Positions 10,545 through 22,508 of a DNA stretch of 64,000 bases are shown here, piece after piece. A program made the translations under genes and the position numbers. The first letter of the stretch is position 1. Every line of letters starts with the position of its first letter. The stretch lies in contig CM042085.1 of NCBI GenBank assembly GCA_023512835.1, positions 34,072,312-34,136,311 of the forward strand, in the 5' to 3' direction. Origin of the DNA: Taxillus chinensis (taxonomy: Eukaryota > Streptophyta > Magnoliopsida > Santalales > Loranthaceae). Under the pieces are notes generated by a model. The model saw nothing but the letters and a program-made list of their open reading frames with translations. It was not told where the DNA came from and did not search any database.

Positions 10545-12503
10545 TGTAAGGACCCGTACCTTGAGTTAGTCACAGTTTTGCCTTCTGAGTAGAGTTTTTC
10601 AAGATTTTGACCTAGTGAATGGGCTCAAATGAATTCACGTGCAAAAGGAAAGATGCTTAGAATGATGTCCTCTATCTACCACGAAGTTTCAGGCTAAACA
10701 GACGTGTATGTGAGGTGCACGTGAAATGGTCCAATTCACGTGCAAGTGTGGTTGTCTTCTAAATGATGCAAGGAGGCTAGGGGTGAAGTTTGAGTGCATT
10801 TGGAGTCCATTTGGAGTTGCACGTGAATTGGGAATTCACGTTCAAATTGGCGTGCAGCCATATTTTCGCATGGTTCCCTTGGTTTTGACATTCTAATGAT
10901 CTTTCTCCAAAGGACCATGTTGAAATTCTGAGTATTTTGGCCAATATGGGTGCGGAAAGGTGTTAACTTGTGTGATCAAAACTACGTCGTTTTGATCCTG
11001 GGTTTACTTAATCAAAACTACGTCGTTTTGATGTGGGTAGTGTCTATATAATGAGGGCTTGAGTTTGAGTTTAGGGTTCTTGTGTTCTTCTTTCTTTGCA
11101 GCTACGACGCGAGAGAGAGAGAGAGAGAGGATCTCCGGGCGGTTGCCGTGGTGGTTCGCGTCATTGGGAGCTATCTAGCGTGGAGGTTAGGACGAAAGCC
11201 TTGAGGTAGGGATTCATGTTCTTCCTGACTCCCTCGTTCTAGGTTATCCGCCTATATATATATATATGTAAATCCATATAGGTGTGATCTCCTATATGGA
11301 TGTTGGCCTTCGATGGCATGTTCTGTTGATTTTGATGTTGAATTTGGCCTGAGGATTTTCTTGGGTTTGTTTATGCACACTATGTGTTTGATGAAATGTC
11401 TAAGAGGTCCGCACACCATGTGTTTGATAAAATGTCTGTGAGGCCTGCATGCCATGTATTTAATATAATGCCTGTGAGACCTTGTATATGGGTGTTCGAT
11501 GATATACCCGTGACTGGTGTGTCTCGTATTTGATTTTAAGCCTATGAGGCTGATGTGTGTGGCTTGTATCCGACCATGTTGGTCCATCCGAGATAAAGTG
11601 TAAATGTTGTCCGAGTTTACATGTTGAGATGTAATGCTTTATCTTCGTTTCGTTGATCTGTTTGAGACCGAGCCGAGATATGGGCCAGGCACAATAGCTG
11701 GACCCCTTTGAGATTTGGCCAGGACGTGGTCCTGAGTCTCGGTGTAGCACCCACGACGGTGGGCTAAGTCTACACCCATTCCTGAGGGTAGGTATGGCGC
11801 CCGAGGAGGTGGTTGACCATATCCGACTCGGGTGGAAAATGTTGCATTGGTGTCCATGCAACATTCGCCTGGATGTGGTATGTCATGTCGCCGTGGTGGC
11901 GGGGTGTCCTCTCGCCCTTCGGTGCAGGTTCAGGTAAAGAGTGTTTACCGGGTGATGTTTGTTGCTTTAGCCTTAGGCACGACACGAGCACAAGCATACA
12001 CATATCATGCATGTTGTAGAACGGGACGGGTCTGGGGGAGACCGGATCCCCTACCGAGCTATGGTTTGCTCACCCCTCCTATAAACTGTCTTTTTTGCAG
12101 GGTTTAGTAGGCGGTAGGTGAAGGCCGAGGAGCTAGGCCCCCGAGGCCGGGAGTTTTATGTTATTCCCTTTGTTGTACTATGGTTTTATGTGTTTGGAAT
12201 TTGGTTTGGTTTTATTTGTAACAAGACACTTGGCTTCATAGGGGTTTTTCCCCCGACCGGGTTGTAATAAACATTTAGTCTTTGAAATGAAATAAAATGA
12301 GATGTTGTTATTCAATTTGTGTTTGTATGCATGGTTTGGGAGCAGGAGCATGCCCCTTGGCATGTCAGCCTGATTGTGCAGGTTTGGGACAGCACCCGTG
12401 CTAGAAGTCCTTTTAAGGTGCTTGCACCAACCCCTTGTCCCTTCGGGTGCGGGCATGGGCAGTCACTACTCATTTCCAAGTGGAAGGAAATTGGGGCGTG
12501 ACA
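10545..12503 (+). repeat. 5' LTR of chromovirus A
   Basis: Starts TGTAAGGACCCGTACCTTGA and ends GGGGCGTGACA. ACGT palindromes lie near 10976-10995 and 11012-11031, TATATAA at 11045-11051, and a GA-repeat leader at about 11110-11129. The partner LTR differs by scattered substitutions and short indels, so insertion is not recent. Confidence 0.95.
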
Positions 12504-12506
12504 ATA

Positions 12507-12518
12507 TGGTATCAGAGC
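12507..12518 (+). other. Primer binding site of chromovirus A
   Basis: TGGTATCAGAGC begins three bases after the 5' LTR and is complementary to the 3' end of plant initiator Met tRNA. Confidence 0.93.
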
Positions 12519-12950
12519 GATAGTTCATGGTCTGGTGGACCTAGGATAGTGGGGAGGCCTGGCTGCTTCTGAGACTCTTAGGAGGCAGTATAGGACACGC
12601 CTGATCAACGTGGTCCTATCTGATTTTCTGGGGTGTACTCGGGGGTAGTTAGACCAAGGAGTAGGGCATTTGCATTCGGGTTGAGGGTGCATACATGCAT
12701 TGGCATTAGGGCACTAGTTTAATTTCAGTATGAGTATCGTGATTAGACATGCTGTGTTGTTGAAACTTGTTGCTGTGAAATTCGGTGATTTTCTACGTGA
12801 CTTGCTGCTATGAATTGCTGCTGTGTGCTTCTGTGATTTATCTGTGTGTTTCAATGCAAAATGTTGCTTGAGTACCTCATCGCCCATGGGGATGAGGGTG
12901 TGTAGAGCTTGAGAGAAGCTGATCCTAGTTTGGTTTAAATTATGTAGACT
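12519..12950 (+). other. Untranslated leader of chromovirus A
   Basis: About 430 bases between the primer binding site and the gag ATG with no gene. Comparable leaders precede gag in elements B and C. Packaging or dimerisation signals would be expected here, but I cannot point to one. Confidence 0.6.
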
Positions 12951-14129
12951 ATGCCTCCTAGGAGAGTAACCCGAGCTACTCCAGCTGTAGAAGATGAATC
13001 TTCTGCCCGTGCTGGAGAGGGAAGAGGACAGCGTGTAGAGGGCGATGATCCCCTGGAGCGGATCATGGCCCAAGTCCGGGCCCTAAATGAGAACGTGCAA
13101 GGCATGCGTGAGGACCTCAGGGGAGAGATCCTAAACGAGGTGCGTCAGGAGATGATGGCACGACAGGCAGTGCCACCCTCTCCACCCCGTGAGGCGGAAC
13201 CCCCGTGTAGGCAGGAAGTGCCGGTGAGGCGGGAAGAGGGAGACGTGTTGACGCAGTTCCGAAAGGAACACCCACCAAGGTTCAAGGGAGGAGCTGAACC
13301 TCTAGGAGCAGAGCACTGGCTGCGGCAGATCGAGCACGTGTTCTCCTTTCTTCGACCCCGGGAGGAGGACAAAGTGAGACTAGCAGTCCGGCAGTTGGAG
13401 GAGGAAGCCTTGGAATGGTGGCTTAGCATCTCAGGAAGCCGGGACATAGAGACCATGGCCTGGAATGAATTCCTCCAGCTGTTCCATGAGGAGTTCTTTC
13501 CAGAGTCATTGCGGTGGCAGAAGCGGGAGGAGTTCGAAGGCTGAAGTAGGGATCACGCTCGGTAGCGAGAGCATGAGCGAGATTTCCGGGGGCTGAGTCG
13601 GTTTGCTCCAGAAGCAATATCAAGGGAGGACCTGAAGGCCCATAAGTTTACCATGGGTCTCAAACCTGCCCTGAAGCAAAGGGTGGAGATGCTGCGACTG
13701 AAGACCTATGCAGACGTCGTGGACACCGCCAAGATTGTTGAGAGAGGATTAGAGGAGGGAAGACAGGCTCACCAGGAGCGGATGGGGCAGAGCGCGCACG
13801 ACAAGCACGGTGAAGCCAAGAGGCAGAAGGTTGAGCCCGGGAGTGGGACTCTTCCCAAGGATAGGGGCCAAGCTTCAATGGCTCCACCCAGATCTCGTTA
13901 CTTTGGAGGACAGGGGAGTGCTGCTGGGAACTTCCCAAGCGGGTGTACCTGTTATGGCCTGTCAGGGCACGTCAAACGTGAGTGCCCCAAGCAGCACTTG
14001 ACGTGTCATAGTTGTGGGAAGGTGGGACACATCCAGCAAGGTGTGTTTCGCAAGAGGGGGGACACGGGGAGCCGGAAGCTTAGCACAAGGGAGCAGGGGT
14101 GGGACCCAATTTCAGGCCCCAGCCCCTAA
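12951..14129 (+). pseudogene. Chromovirus A gag pseudogene
   Basis: ATG at 12951 begins MPPRRVTRA, the same start as gag in elements B and C. Residues about 100-190 form the retrotransposon gag (capsid) domain, with PPRFKGG, EHWLRQIEHVF, LEWW and WNEFLQLFHEEFF. Stops at 13542 (TGA) and near 13560 (TAG) coincide with a compensated pair of small indels, after which the frame resumes with FRGLSRFAPEAISREDLK. Two CCHC zinc knuckles follow. The first (around CYGLSGHVKREC) and second (CHSCGKVGH) are both imperfect. The product is the nucleocapsid/capsid polyprotein. Protease lies downstream in the same frame, suggesting an original gag-pro fusion. Confidence 0.88.
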
Positions 14130-14281
14130 GCCGCACATTCGTGGCAGGCCGGTCAGCTGGTTCCAGTCACACTAGGCCACGGGAGAGAGGCAACCACAAG
14201 GAGGATCGGAGGGGCGTCCCAGTGGACTGCAGCAGGAGCAAAAGGGAAGGCAAGTGAGGCTAGTGGTGGGGCAAGCCAAGG

Positions 14282-14663
14282 CAGAGTATTCGTGCTTACC
14301 TCAACACCAGCTGAAATGGAGGACTTACCATCACCCTCCGAGGAAGGTGGAGCTGGACCTTCGGTGGTTCAAGGTACTATTCTAATATCCCGCACTGTTG
14401 TTGTTGCATTGTTTGATACCGGAGCTTCGTGCTCCCTGATTGCTAAGTCCTTGGTGGAGAGCCTTGGACTTGATTGTGTGGAGGCTGATAGACCTTTGAG
14501 GGTCGAGTCCCCAATGGGAGGTGTGGAGTTGATCCACCAAATGTGTCGAGAGTGTGCGCTTACGATAGGAGAGGTTGACCTCTCATTTGATTTGTACGTA
14601 ATGCCCATGAGGACTTTTAGTTTGATTCTGGGGATGGATCTGGTTGATGGCCTTTCAGGCTAA
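14282..14663 (+). pseudogene. Chromovirus A aspartic protease region
   Basis: A retropepsin-like segment with the active site DTGAS in LFDTGASCSLI and a later ILGMD motif typical of plant gypsy proteases. It is in the same reading frame as the gag starting at 12951, separated from it by one TAA at 14127-14129. The frame stops at 14661-14663, just before the RT frame opens. It would have cleaved the Gag-Pol polyprotein. Confidence 0.85.
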
Positions 14664-14728
14664 GATTGATTGCTATAGGCGACGAGTATCGTTTACTACA
14701 CCCACAGGATCTTCCTGTACCCTAGTGG

Positions 14729-16245
14729 GTGAATGGGATAGGGATCTTTGGGAGAGCTGGACCGACGAGGGAGCTATGGGGCAATATTACCCATAGGCTT
14801 GCCACCCTAACCTTTGAGGAGGAAGGTAACTTAGAGAAAAGGGGGTGGCCAGATGTTGTCGAGAAGTTCCAGGATGTCTTTCCTGGGGAGTTGTTGGAGT
14901 TGCCTCCACACAGAAGTGTCGAGTTCACGATTGAACTGTTGCCAGGGGTGGGACCCATCTCACAAGTAGCATACCGGATGGGACCTGCTGAGTTGCGGGA
15001 GCTTCAGAAGCAAATAAAGGAATTGGGAGATAAAGGTTTTATCCGTCCTAGTACCTCACCTTGGGGTGCACCAGTCTTGTTTGCTAAGAAGGCAGATGGT
15101 TCGTTGCGACTTTGCATTGATTATCGGAAGCTGAATCAAGTAACGGTAAAGAACAAGTACCCTTTGCCGCGGATTGATGACTTATTCGACCAATTGAGTG
15201 GAGCACGGTGGTTCTCAAAAATCGATCTGCGTTCGGGGTATCACCAATTGAGGGTCAGGAGCGAAGACATCCCTAAGACGGCGTTCAGGTGCAGATACGG
15301 ACACTATGAGTGGTTAGTGATGCCTTTTGGGCTCACGAACGCACCTGCTGTGTTCATGCATCTAATGAATCAGGTATTTGCCCCATACCTGGATTCCTTC
15401 GTGGTGGTATTTATTGACGACATCCTTGTGTACTCCAAAACCCAAGCCGAGCATGAGGAGCACTTGGCCGTGGTGCCGCAGCACTACGAGATCATCACTT
15501 GTATGCTAAATTTAGCAAGTGTGACTTCTGGATGCAAGAGGTGCATTTTCTTGGGCATGTGGTATCTGCCGAAGGAGTTAGAGTGGACCCAACCAAGATT
15601 GAGTCCGTAGCATCTTGGAAGAGGCCCACAAATGTTTTTGAGATCCGGAGTTTCTTGGGTCTGGCAGGGTATTACCGGCGTTTTGTGGAAGGGTTTTCTC
15701 GGTTGGCGGCGCCCATGACAGCTCTTACACGAAAGGGAGCCAAATTCGAGTGGACGAACAAGTGCCAGCAGGCATTCGAAGAGTTGAAGACTCACCTGAC
15801 TACTGCACCGGTGTTGAGTCTACCGCAGGAGGGAGTGCCATTCGAGGTGTATTGTGATGCGTCTCGCGTTGGACTGGGGTGTGTTCTGTTGCAAGAACGC
15901 CAAGTCATAGCATATGGCTCGCGACAGCTGAAGTCCCATGAGCAAAACTACCCAACACATGACCTGGAGTTAGCAGCAGTTATTTTTGCCCTGAAGTCTT
16001 GGCGACATTACCTGTTGGGAGAGAAATTTGTGGTATATACCGACCACAAAAGCCTACAGGTATATCTTCACCCGAGAGAGACCTAAATTTGCGACAACGG
16101 AGGTGGGTAGAGTACCTGCAAATGTTTGACTTCACGCTCTCCTACACGCCTGGGAAGGGAAATTTAGTAGCCGACGCGCTAAGTAGAAAAGGGAAAGCCG
16201 AGGTTTCCGTGATAGAATGGAAAATGATGGAGCAAGTTGGCGGTG
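14729..16245 (+). pseudogene. Chromovirus A reverse transcriptase and RNase H
   Basis: The first 294 codons (14729-15610, a new frame relative to protease) hold the RT core: [42 protein letters not shown] and the catalytic [11 protein letters not shown] frameshift near 15475 moves the remainder to 15499-16086, which has the thumb/connection ([16 protein letters not shown]) and RNase H ([40 protein letters not shown]). A second frameshift near 16061 leads to the end (RRWVEYLQ, GNLVADALSRK). Product: the polymerase that copies the element's RNA into DNA. Confidence 0.92.
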
Positions 16246-16429
16246 CTTCAGGTGCAACCTGCTTTCGGTAGTGAGGGAGCTATCCTGTGTCGTCTCACCG
16301 TGATACCAGAGTTGTATCAGCGTGTCCGTGAGGGACAGTTAGGCGACGTGGATCGTGAGGTGATCCGGGCCCAGATAGAGGCCGGAGAGCTGTCGAGGAC
16401 CTGGACGAAGGAGTTGAGCATGAGCTGAA

Positions 16430-17747
16430 ATTTCGGGGGCGTCTGATAGTACCACCTCCCTTGCATGAGGATGTGCTGAGGGAATTTCATCATTCCCGTT
16501 TGGCTGTACATCCAGGAGGAACTAAGATGTATCGTGCCGTTCGCGTACAGTTCTGGTGGCCGGGGCTGAAACGGAGTGTAGCAGAGTTTGTTTCCAGGTG
16601 CCTTACCTGTCAGCAAGTGAAGGCAGAGCACCAACGACCCGCTGGTCAATTGCAGCCTTTACCTGTAGCTGAGTGGAAGTGGGAGCATATTACCATGGAC
16701 TTCGTGACGAGACTTCCTACCACTTCTGGGAGAAAGGACATGATTTGGGTCATAGTGGACCGCTTAACTAAGTCAGCCCATTTCTTGGCAATTCGAGAGC
16801 GCGACTCTATCGGCACGTTAAGCCAGTTGTATGTTGATGAGATTGTCCGCTTGCACGGAGTGCCCTTGTCTATTGTTTCGGACAGGGATGCGCGGTTTAC
16901 ATCCCGATTTTGGGGAGGTCTGCAGGAGGCATTGGGAACCCGACTTAATTTGAGTACCGCATTCCATCCTGAGACAGATGGTCAGTCCGAGAGGACCATT
17001 CAAACATTGGAAGACTTGTTGAGGGCTTGTGTACTTGATTTTGGAGGATCATGGGCTTCCCACCTTCCTCCTGGTGGAGTTTGCCTATAATAACAGTTAC
17101 CGGTCTTCGATTGGGATGGCCCCTGTTTGAGGCATTGTATGGCCGACCGTGTCGGTCTCCATTATGTTGGGCAGAAGCTGGAGAGGCAGCTATGTTAGGA
17201 CCTCAATTGGTCCAGGAGGCTACGGCAAAAGTTCAGGCTGATTCGGCAACGCCTTCTTACAGCTCAGAGCAGACAGAAGTCTTATGCAGATCGCCGACGC
17301 CGGCCGTTGGAGTTTTTGGTGGGAGACCACGTATTCCTTCGTGTTTCTCCACGGAGAGGGCATAAGAGATTTGGGACTGGGTCCAAGTTGTCCCCTCGGT
17401 ACATTGGACCGTTCGAGATTTTGAGCAGAGTTGGACCTGTTGCTTATAGGTTGGCGTTACCACCTAGTTTGAGCAGAGTTCACAATGTTTTCCATGTATC
17501 CCCGGTTGCGGAAATATCATCCAGATCCCACACACGTGCTAGATTGGGGTACCCTGGATCTTGGAGAGGATGTGTCTGTTGTCGAGGCACCCATCCGTAT
17601 TGTAGATAGGCGCGAGAAGCGGCTGCGAGGTAAGACTATTCCGTTCGTTCGGGTGTTGTGGCAACACCGAGGGCTGGAGGAAGAGACCTGGGAACGTGAG
17701 ACCTGAGATGCGTGCTCATTATCCTGATCTGTTCGAGGACCGAACAA
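16430..17747 (+). pseudogene. Chromovirus A integrase with chromodomain-like tail
   Basis: The zinc-binding HHCC region ([11 protein letters not shown] to CLTCQQVK) lies at about 16485-16620. The core has the catalytic D, D and E in [15 protein letters not shown] and DGQSERTIQ (16690-17000). A frameshift near 17075 breaks the core end. The GPY/F-type segment (RYIGPFEIL.RVGPVAYRL) is at 17390-17460. After another shift, the chromodomain-like tail (17530-17706) has DRREKRLRGK, FVRVLWQH and EETWERE. A TGA at 17704-17706 ends the frame before the usual DLFED tail, which is still visible at 17730-17745. In chromoviruses this tail targets integration to heterochromatin. Confidence 0.9.
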
Positions 17748-17950
17748 CTCGAAGGAGGGGAGGAGGGCAAGCATCAAACTTCAACATAATCAGGTACTTG
17801 CCCAACTAGTTATGACCATGTGGAGTGTATAAATGTGTGAAATAATTTGTGATTTGTTATATATTAATTTGTGTTAGAGGGTGTTAGAGGCCTATGCATT
17901 GGTTGTGATTGTTTTCTTTCATTCCACCTTTCTTTTCGAGGACGAAAAGT

Positions 17951-17966
17951 CTTAAGGGGGAGAGGA
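17951..17966 (+). other. Polypurine tract of chromovirus A
   Basis: CTTAAGGGGGAGAGGA lies directly before the 3' LTR start TGTAAGG. Element C (53710-53722) and, on the minus strand, element B (43964-43980) have near-identical tracts. It primes plus-strand synthesis. Confidence 0.9.
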
Positions 17967-19915
17967 TGTAAGGACCCGTACCTTGAGTTAGTCACGGTTT
18001 GCCTTTCGAGTAGAGTTTTTCTAGATTTTGACCTAGTGAATGGGCTCAAATGAATTCACGTGCAAAAGGAAAGATGCTTAGAATGATGTCCTCTATCTAC
18101 CACGAAGTTTCAGGCTAAACGAGACGTGTATGTGAGGTGCACGTGAAATGGTCCAATTTACATGCAAGTGTGGTTGTCTTCTAAATGATGCAAGGAGGCT
18201 AGGGGTGAAGTTTGAGTGCATTTGGAGTCCATTTGGAGTTGCATGTGAATTGGGAATTCACGTTCAAATTGGCGTGCAGCCATATTTTCGCATGGTTCCC
18301 TTGGTTTTGACATTCTAATGATCTTTCTCCAAAGGACCATGTTGAAATTTGAGTATTTTGGCCAATATGGGTGCGGAAAGGTGCTAACTTGTGTGATCAA
18401 AACTACGTCGTTTTGATCCTGGGTTTACTTAATCAAAACTACGTCGTTTTGATGTGGGTAGTGTCTATATAATGAGGGCTTGAGTTTGAGTTTAGGGTTC
18501 TTGTGTTCTTCTTTGCTTTGCCCCCCCCCACAGAGAGAGAGAGAGAGAGGATCTCCGGGCGATTGCCGTGGTGGTTCGCGTCGTTGGGAGCTGTCTAGCG
18601 TGGAGGTTAGGACGAAAGCTCTGAGGAGGGATTCATATTCTTCCTGACTCCTTGTTCTAGGTTATCCGCCTATATATATATATGTAAATCCATATAGGTG
18701 TGATCTCCTATATGGATGTTGGCCTTCAGTGGCATGTTCCGTTGATTTTGATGTTGAATTTGGCCTGAGGATTTTCTTGGGTTTGTTTATGCACACTATG
18801 TGTTTGATGAAATGTCTAAGAGGTCTCGCACACCATGTGTTTGATAAAATGTCTGTGAGGCCCGCATGCCATGTATTTAATATAATGCATGTGAGACCTT
18901 GTATATGGGTGTCCGATGATATACCCGTGATCGGTGTGTACTGTATTTGATTTTAAGCCTATGAGGCTGATGTGTGTGGCTTGTATCCGACCATGTTGGT
19001 CCATCCGAGATAAAGTGTAAATCTTGTCACCGAGTTTACATGTTGAGATGTAATGCTATCGTTGTTCTATTGATCTGTTTGAGAACGAGGTGAGATATGG
19101 GCCAGGCACAATAGTTGGACCCCTTTGAGATTTGGCCAGGACGTGGTCCTGAGTCTCGGTGTAGCACCCACGACGGTGGGCTAAGTCTACACCCATTTCG
19201 AGGGTAGGTATGGCGCCCGAGGAGGTGGTTGACCATATCGACTCGGGTGGAAAATGTTGCATTGGTGTCCATGCAACATTCGCCTGGATGTGGTATGTCA
19301 TGTCGCCGTGGTGGCGGGGTGTCCTCTCGCCCTTCGGTGCGGGTTCAGGTAAAGAGTGTTTACCGGGTGATGTTCTTTGCTTTAGCCTTAGGCACGACAC
19401 GAGCACAAGCATACACATATCATGCATGTTGTAGAACGGGACGGGTCCTGGGGAGACTGGATCCCTACTCGAGCTATGGTTTGCTCACCCCTCCTATAAA
19501 CTGTTCTTTTGCAGGGTTTAGTAGGCGGTAGGTGAAGGCTGAGGAGCTAGGCCCCTGAGGTGGGAGTTTTATGTTATTCCCTTTGTTGTACTATGGTTTT
19601 ATGTGTTTGGAATTTGGTTTGGTTTTATTTGTAACAGTACACTTGGCTTCATAGGGGTTTTTCCCCGACTGGGTTGTAATAAACATTTAGTCTTTGAAAT
19701 GAAATAAAATGAGATGTTGTTATTCAATTTGTGTTTGTATGCATGGTTTGGGAGCAGGAGCATGCCCCTTGGCATGTCAGCCTGATTGTGCAGGTTTGGG
19801 ACAGCACCCGTGCTAGAAGTCCTTTTAAGGTGCTTGCACCAACCCCTTGTCCCTTTGGGTGCGGGCATGGGCAGTCACTACTCATTTCCAAGTGGAAGGA
19901 AATTGGGGCGTGACA
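17967..19915 (+). repeat. 3' LTR of chromovirus A
   Basis: Matches 10545-12503 throughout, with TATATAA at 18466-18472. The C-run near 18524-18531 before the GA repeat is expanded relative to the 5' LTR. It ends TGACA and is followed by the TSD ATCAT. Confidence 0.95.
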
Positions 19916-19920
19916 ATCAT

Positions 19921-20076
19921 CACTCACGTTATCCTCAATACTACTGTCATCCTCTCCATAAATACTTCTATCATAGTCATCTGTAAAGGAATCCAAAACC
20001 AGCTAATAGTCTAGCTTCCGCACGCTACGAAAGTCTATTCACCCCCTCCCCCTCTAGACTCACTTTGGGACCTACA
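19921..20076 (+). repeat. 5' LTR of Copia G, part 2
   Basis: Matches 32858-33009 and ends ACTTTGGGACCTACA. Together with 8760-10544 it makes one LTR. Confidence 0.93.
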
Positions 20077-20077
20077 A

Positions 20078-20090
20078 TTGGTATCAGAGC
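20078..20090 (+). other. Primer binding site of Copia G
   Basis: TTGGTATCAGAGC begins one base after the LTR. It is complementary to plant initiator Met tRNA. Confidence 0.93.
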
Positions 20091-20126
20091 AGTTCTACAA
20101 CTCTGTAGAGATCCCTATTGGCCGAC

Positions 20127-22500
20127 ATGAATTCTAGCAGTGCAGCTCCAGCTCCCGAGCAAGCTCCAGTTCCTATTGAGGAACTTGAAGCCAGTCGTGT
20201 TCCAGAGGAAGGAGCGACTGGAGATCAGGAGTAGGAAGAACCGAGTACCAGCAACAATAAGAAAGAACAAGAAGACTTCTATGATGTTTTGCCTGGCTCA
20301 TCCTCCCAAGTACCTATGTGCACACCCGCGCACTTTTCCAAATGGAAAGAGAGAATGAGAGCACACCTAGACATGCTTGACACCTATCTCTGGGAAACAA
20401 TAAAGAATGGACCTTTCACACCAAAGAGTATGCAGAGAGGTCGGCTAATGACGAAAGACCCAAACAGTTGGTCTAAGGTGGAGCAGAGGAAAGTAAAGCT
20501 CGGCTTTAAGGCAAAAGCCATACTTTTCTCTGCACTCGATGATAACATGTTCACGGATGTGCAAGATCTTGAGACTGCTAAAGAGGTATGGACAAGCTCT
20601 GTCTTATCTACGAAGGAGATGAGCAAATACAGGACAACAAGATCTCCATGCTCAAACAAGAGTATAAAGCCTTCAGATGTGAATCGAAAGAGTCATTGGA
20701 CAGTATCTACAAACGGTTCACAGGTCTGATTCAACGGATGAAGACTTACAACGTTGAGATCTCTCAGAAGGACAAAAATGACAAAGTTCTGAGATCTCTA
20801 CCCTTGAGACTGCTGATAAATCGAAAGAGTCATTGGACAGTATCAGCCATCCATCAGCTGAAGGAATGGAAGACTTGTGCCTTGGAAGCATTATACGGGG
20901 ACCTCAAGACGTTCGAAATGCAAAAGGAAGAACTTGAGGCATTTGAGAATCCTTCTAAGAAAAAGGAGAAGTCTGTTGCCTTTAAGGTCGCCGCTGAACC
21001 AAGGAACCGTCTTCGAAGAGGAAGAAGATGAAGGTGATGAACTTGGCTCGAGATAGTGCCTCGAGATGAAGAAGTGGCATTTCGATCAAGAAATTGCTGA
21101 AGAGAAGGGGGAACTACAAAGGAAAGCAAGGCGTCTTCCTCATCTTTCTCTACGGGAAAAGATACGGACAAGTTGCAATGTTATCACTGCAACAAGCCCG
21201 GCCATTTCGCTGCTGACTATTATAAGCTGAAGAGGGAGAAAAAGGAGGCAGCTGAGCAGAAGAAGAAGACCAAAGGCTCCTCAAGCAGAAAGGATGACAA
21301 GAGGAAGAAGGCACTTGTCACTAACAAGTTTAATAGTGAAACCGAGGAGGAAGAAGAATCATCTGATGAGGAGAAAAAGGAAAAAGGTCTCATCTGTTTC
21401 ATGTGAATATAGAAACTCTATAGATGATTATGAAAGAACAAAGAGAAAATTAAGGGCTGAAGTGAGTGAGATGAGAAGCACACACGATGATCTTTTGGAC
21501 AAAGCTGGTCAACTAAAAATAGCTAATAAAGACATCGATAGGCTTGAAAAGGAACTAGCTGAAACCAAAGCAGAACGGAAAAGGAAAGACAAATCCGTCA
21601 AAAGTGGCAAGACTCTGCTGAGATTGCAGCCCACTTTAGGACTACTCCAGATGTTAAAAGTCTAGCCCTAGGTCTAGGTTTCTCTGAAGACCAAATAGCC
21701 AAGGCCCAGGTACCAATGGCTGTTACTAGTTCACCCAAACAAGTAACACCCGAACTCAAAGACTGGGCTTGTTGCATCTCAGGACAGTGATGCAAGAATT
21801 GCTAAGAAAGAACCGAAAGATGAACCTTGACCAATCTGTCCTCTACATCCCAATACAACGGTAAGGGTGTTGTTATCTCAGACACAAAACCAAGTAGACA
21901 CACTACAAAATTTGAGACTGGTTCATCCAGCAAGGTTGCTGCCTTCCAGCCTAAGTTTGTCTCTGAAGAAAGAGTTAAGAACGGTCTAGGATAAGTGAGA
22001 GAACCTAGGAAACCTCTTAACACTCCAGCAAAACCCTTGAGATAGAATGTTCAACCTAAACATGTAACGTGCCCCATCTGCTGTGAAGTTGGACACCTCT
22101 CCTATCAGTGCAGATTCTACCCTGTGTATCTTCTGAAGGAGATTGCCACAGAAATCAGGGTAAACCTTAAACAGCTTAATGTCACTAAAAATCTGCAGTG
22201 CAACAGCATCGCTGATAGGAAGAAACTCTCCAGGCACACATAGGCTACCCATTCAAAAGACTTAAAGACCAAGCCTGTGAAGAAAGTTGTTAAACCTGTG
22301 CCTATTAAAGCTACCAAAGATAACAATAAGAAAGGAAAACATGCTGAAAATCTGAAGATTAACCCTACAAATAAATCTAATGAAGGATCACCAAGATTAG
22401 CATGGAAAGTTAAATCTGCCCCTTCTTATTGGAAACCTAAATTGTTAATCGTAGCTTTCACTTACCCAAAGCCCAATCTTAATTGGGCCCCCAAGACTTA
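20127..22500 (+). pseudogene. Copia G gag pseudogene with two zinc knuckles
   Basis: ATG at 20127 opens MNSSSAAPAPEQ. A TAG at 20232 interrupts the frame, then gag-like sequence follows (HFSKWKERMRAHLDM, KAKAILFSALDDNMF). A frameshift near 20590 moves to KISMLKQEYKAF and SLDSIYKRF. The first zinc knuckle, at 21179-21217, reads CYHCNKPGHFAADY, the fourth ligand Cys replaced by Tyr. A lysine/glutamate-rich, coiled-coil-like segment follows (21410-21600). A second, intact knuckle, CPICCEVGHLSYQC, is at 22070-22111. A 26-base word at 20682-20707 recurs at 20819-20844, replacing expected gag sequence. Product: capsid/nucleocapsid of the virus-like particle. Confidence 0.85.
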
Positions 22501-22508
22501 GTTGCTCG

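Larger units (their letters stand above)
10545..19915 (+). mobile_element. Chromovirus 'A' (Ty3-gypsy, Tekay/Del-like), complete but inactive
   Basis: LTRs of 1,959 bp (10545-12503) and 1,949 bp (17967-19915) are flanked by the TSD ATCAT (10540-10544 and 19916-19920). There is a primer binding site for initiator Met tRNA (12507-12518) and a polypurine tract (17951-17966). The interior has gag, protease, RT, RNase H, integrase and a C-terminal chromodomain-like segment in standard gypsy order. Several frameshifts and stops disable it. It sits inside the 5' LTR of Copia G. Confidence 0.96.

Noticed and set aside
14729..15610. An intact, active reverse transcriptase gene
   Set aside because: The open frame covers only part of RT; protease, RNase H and integrase of the same element are frameshifted.
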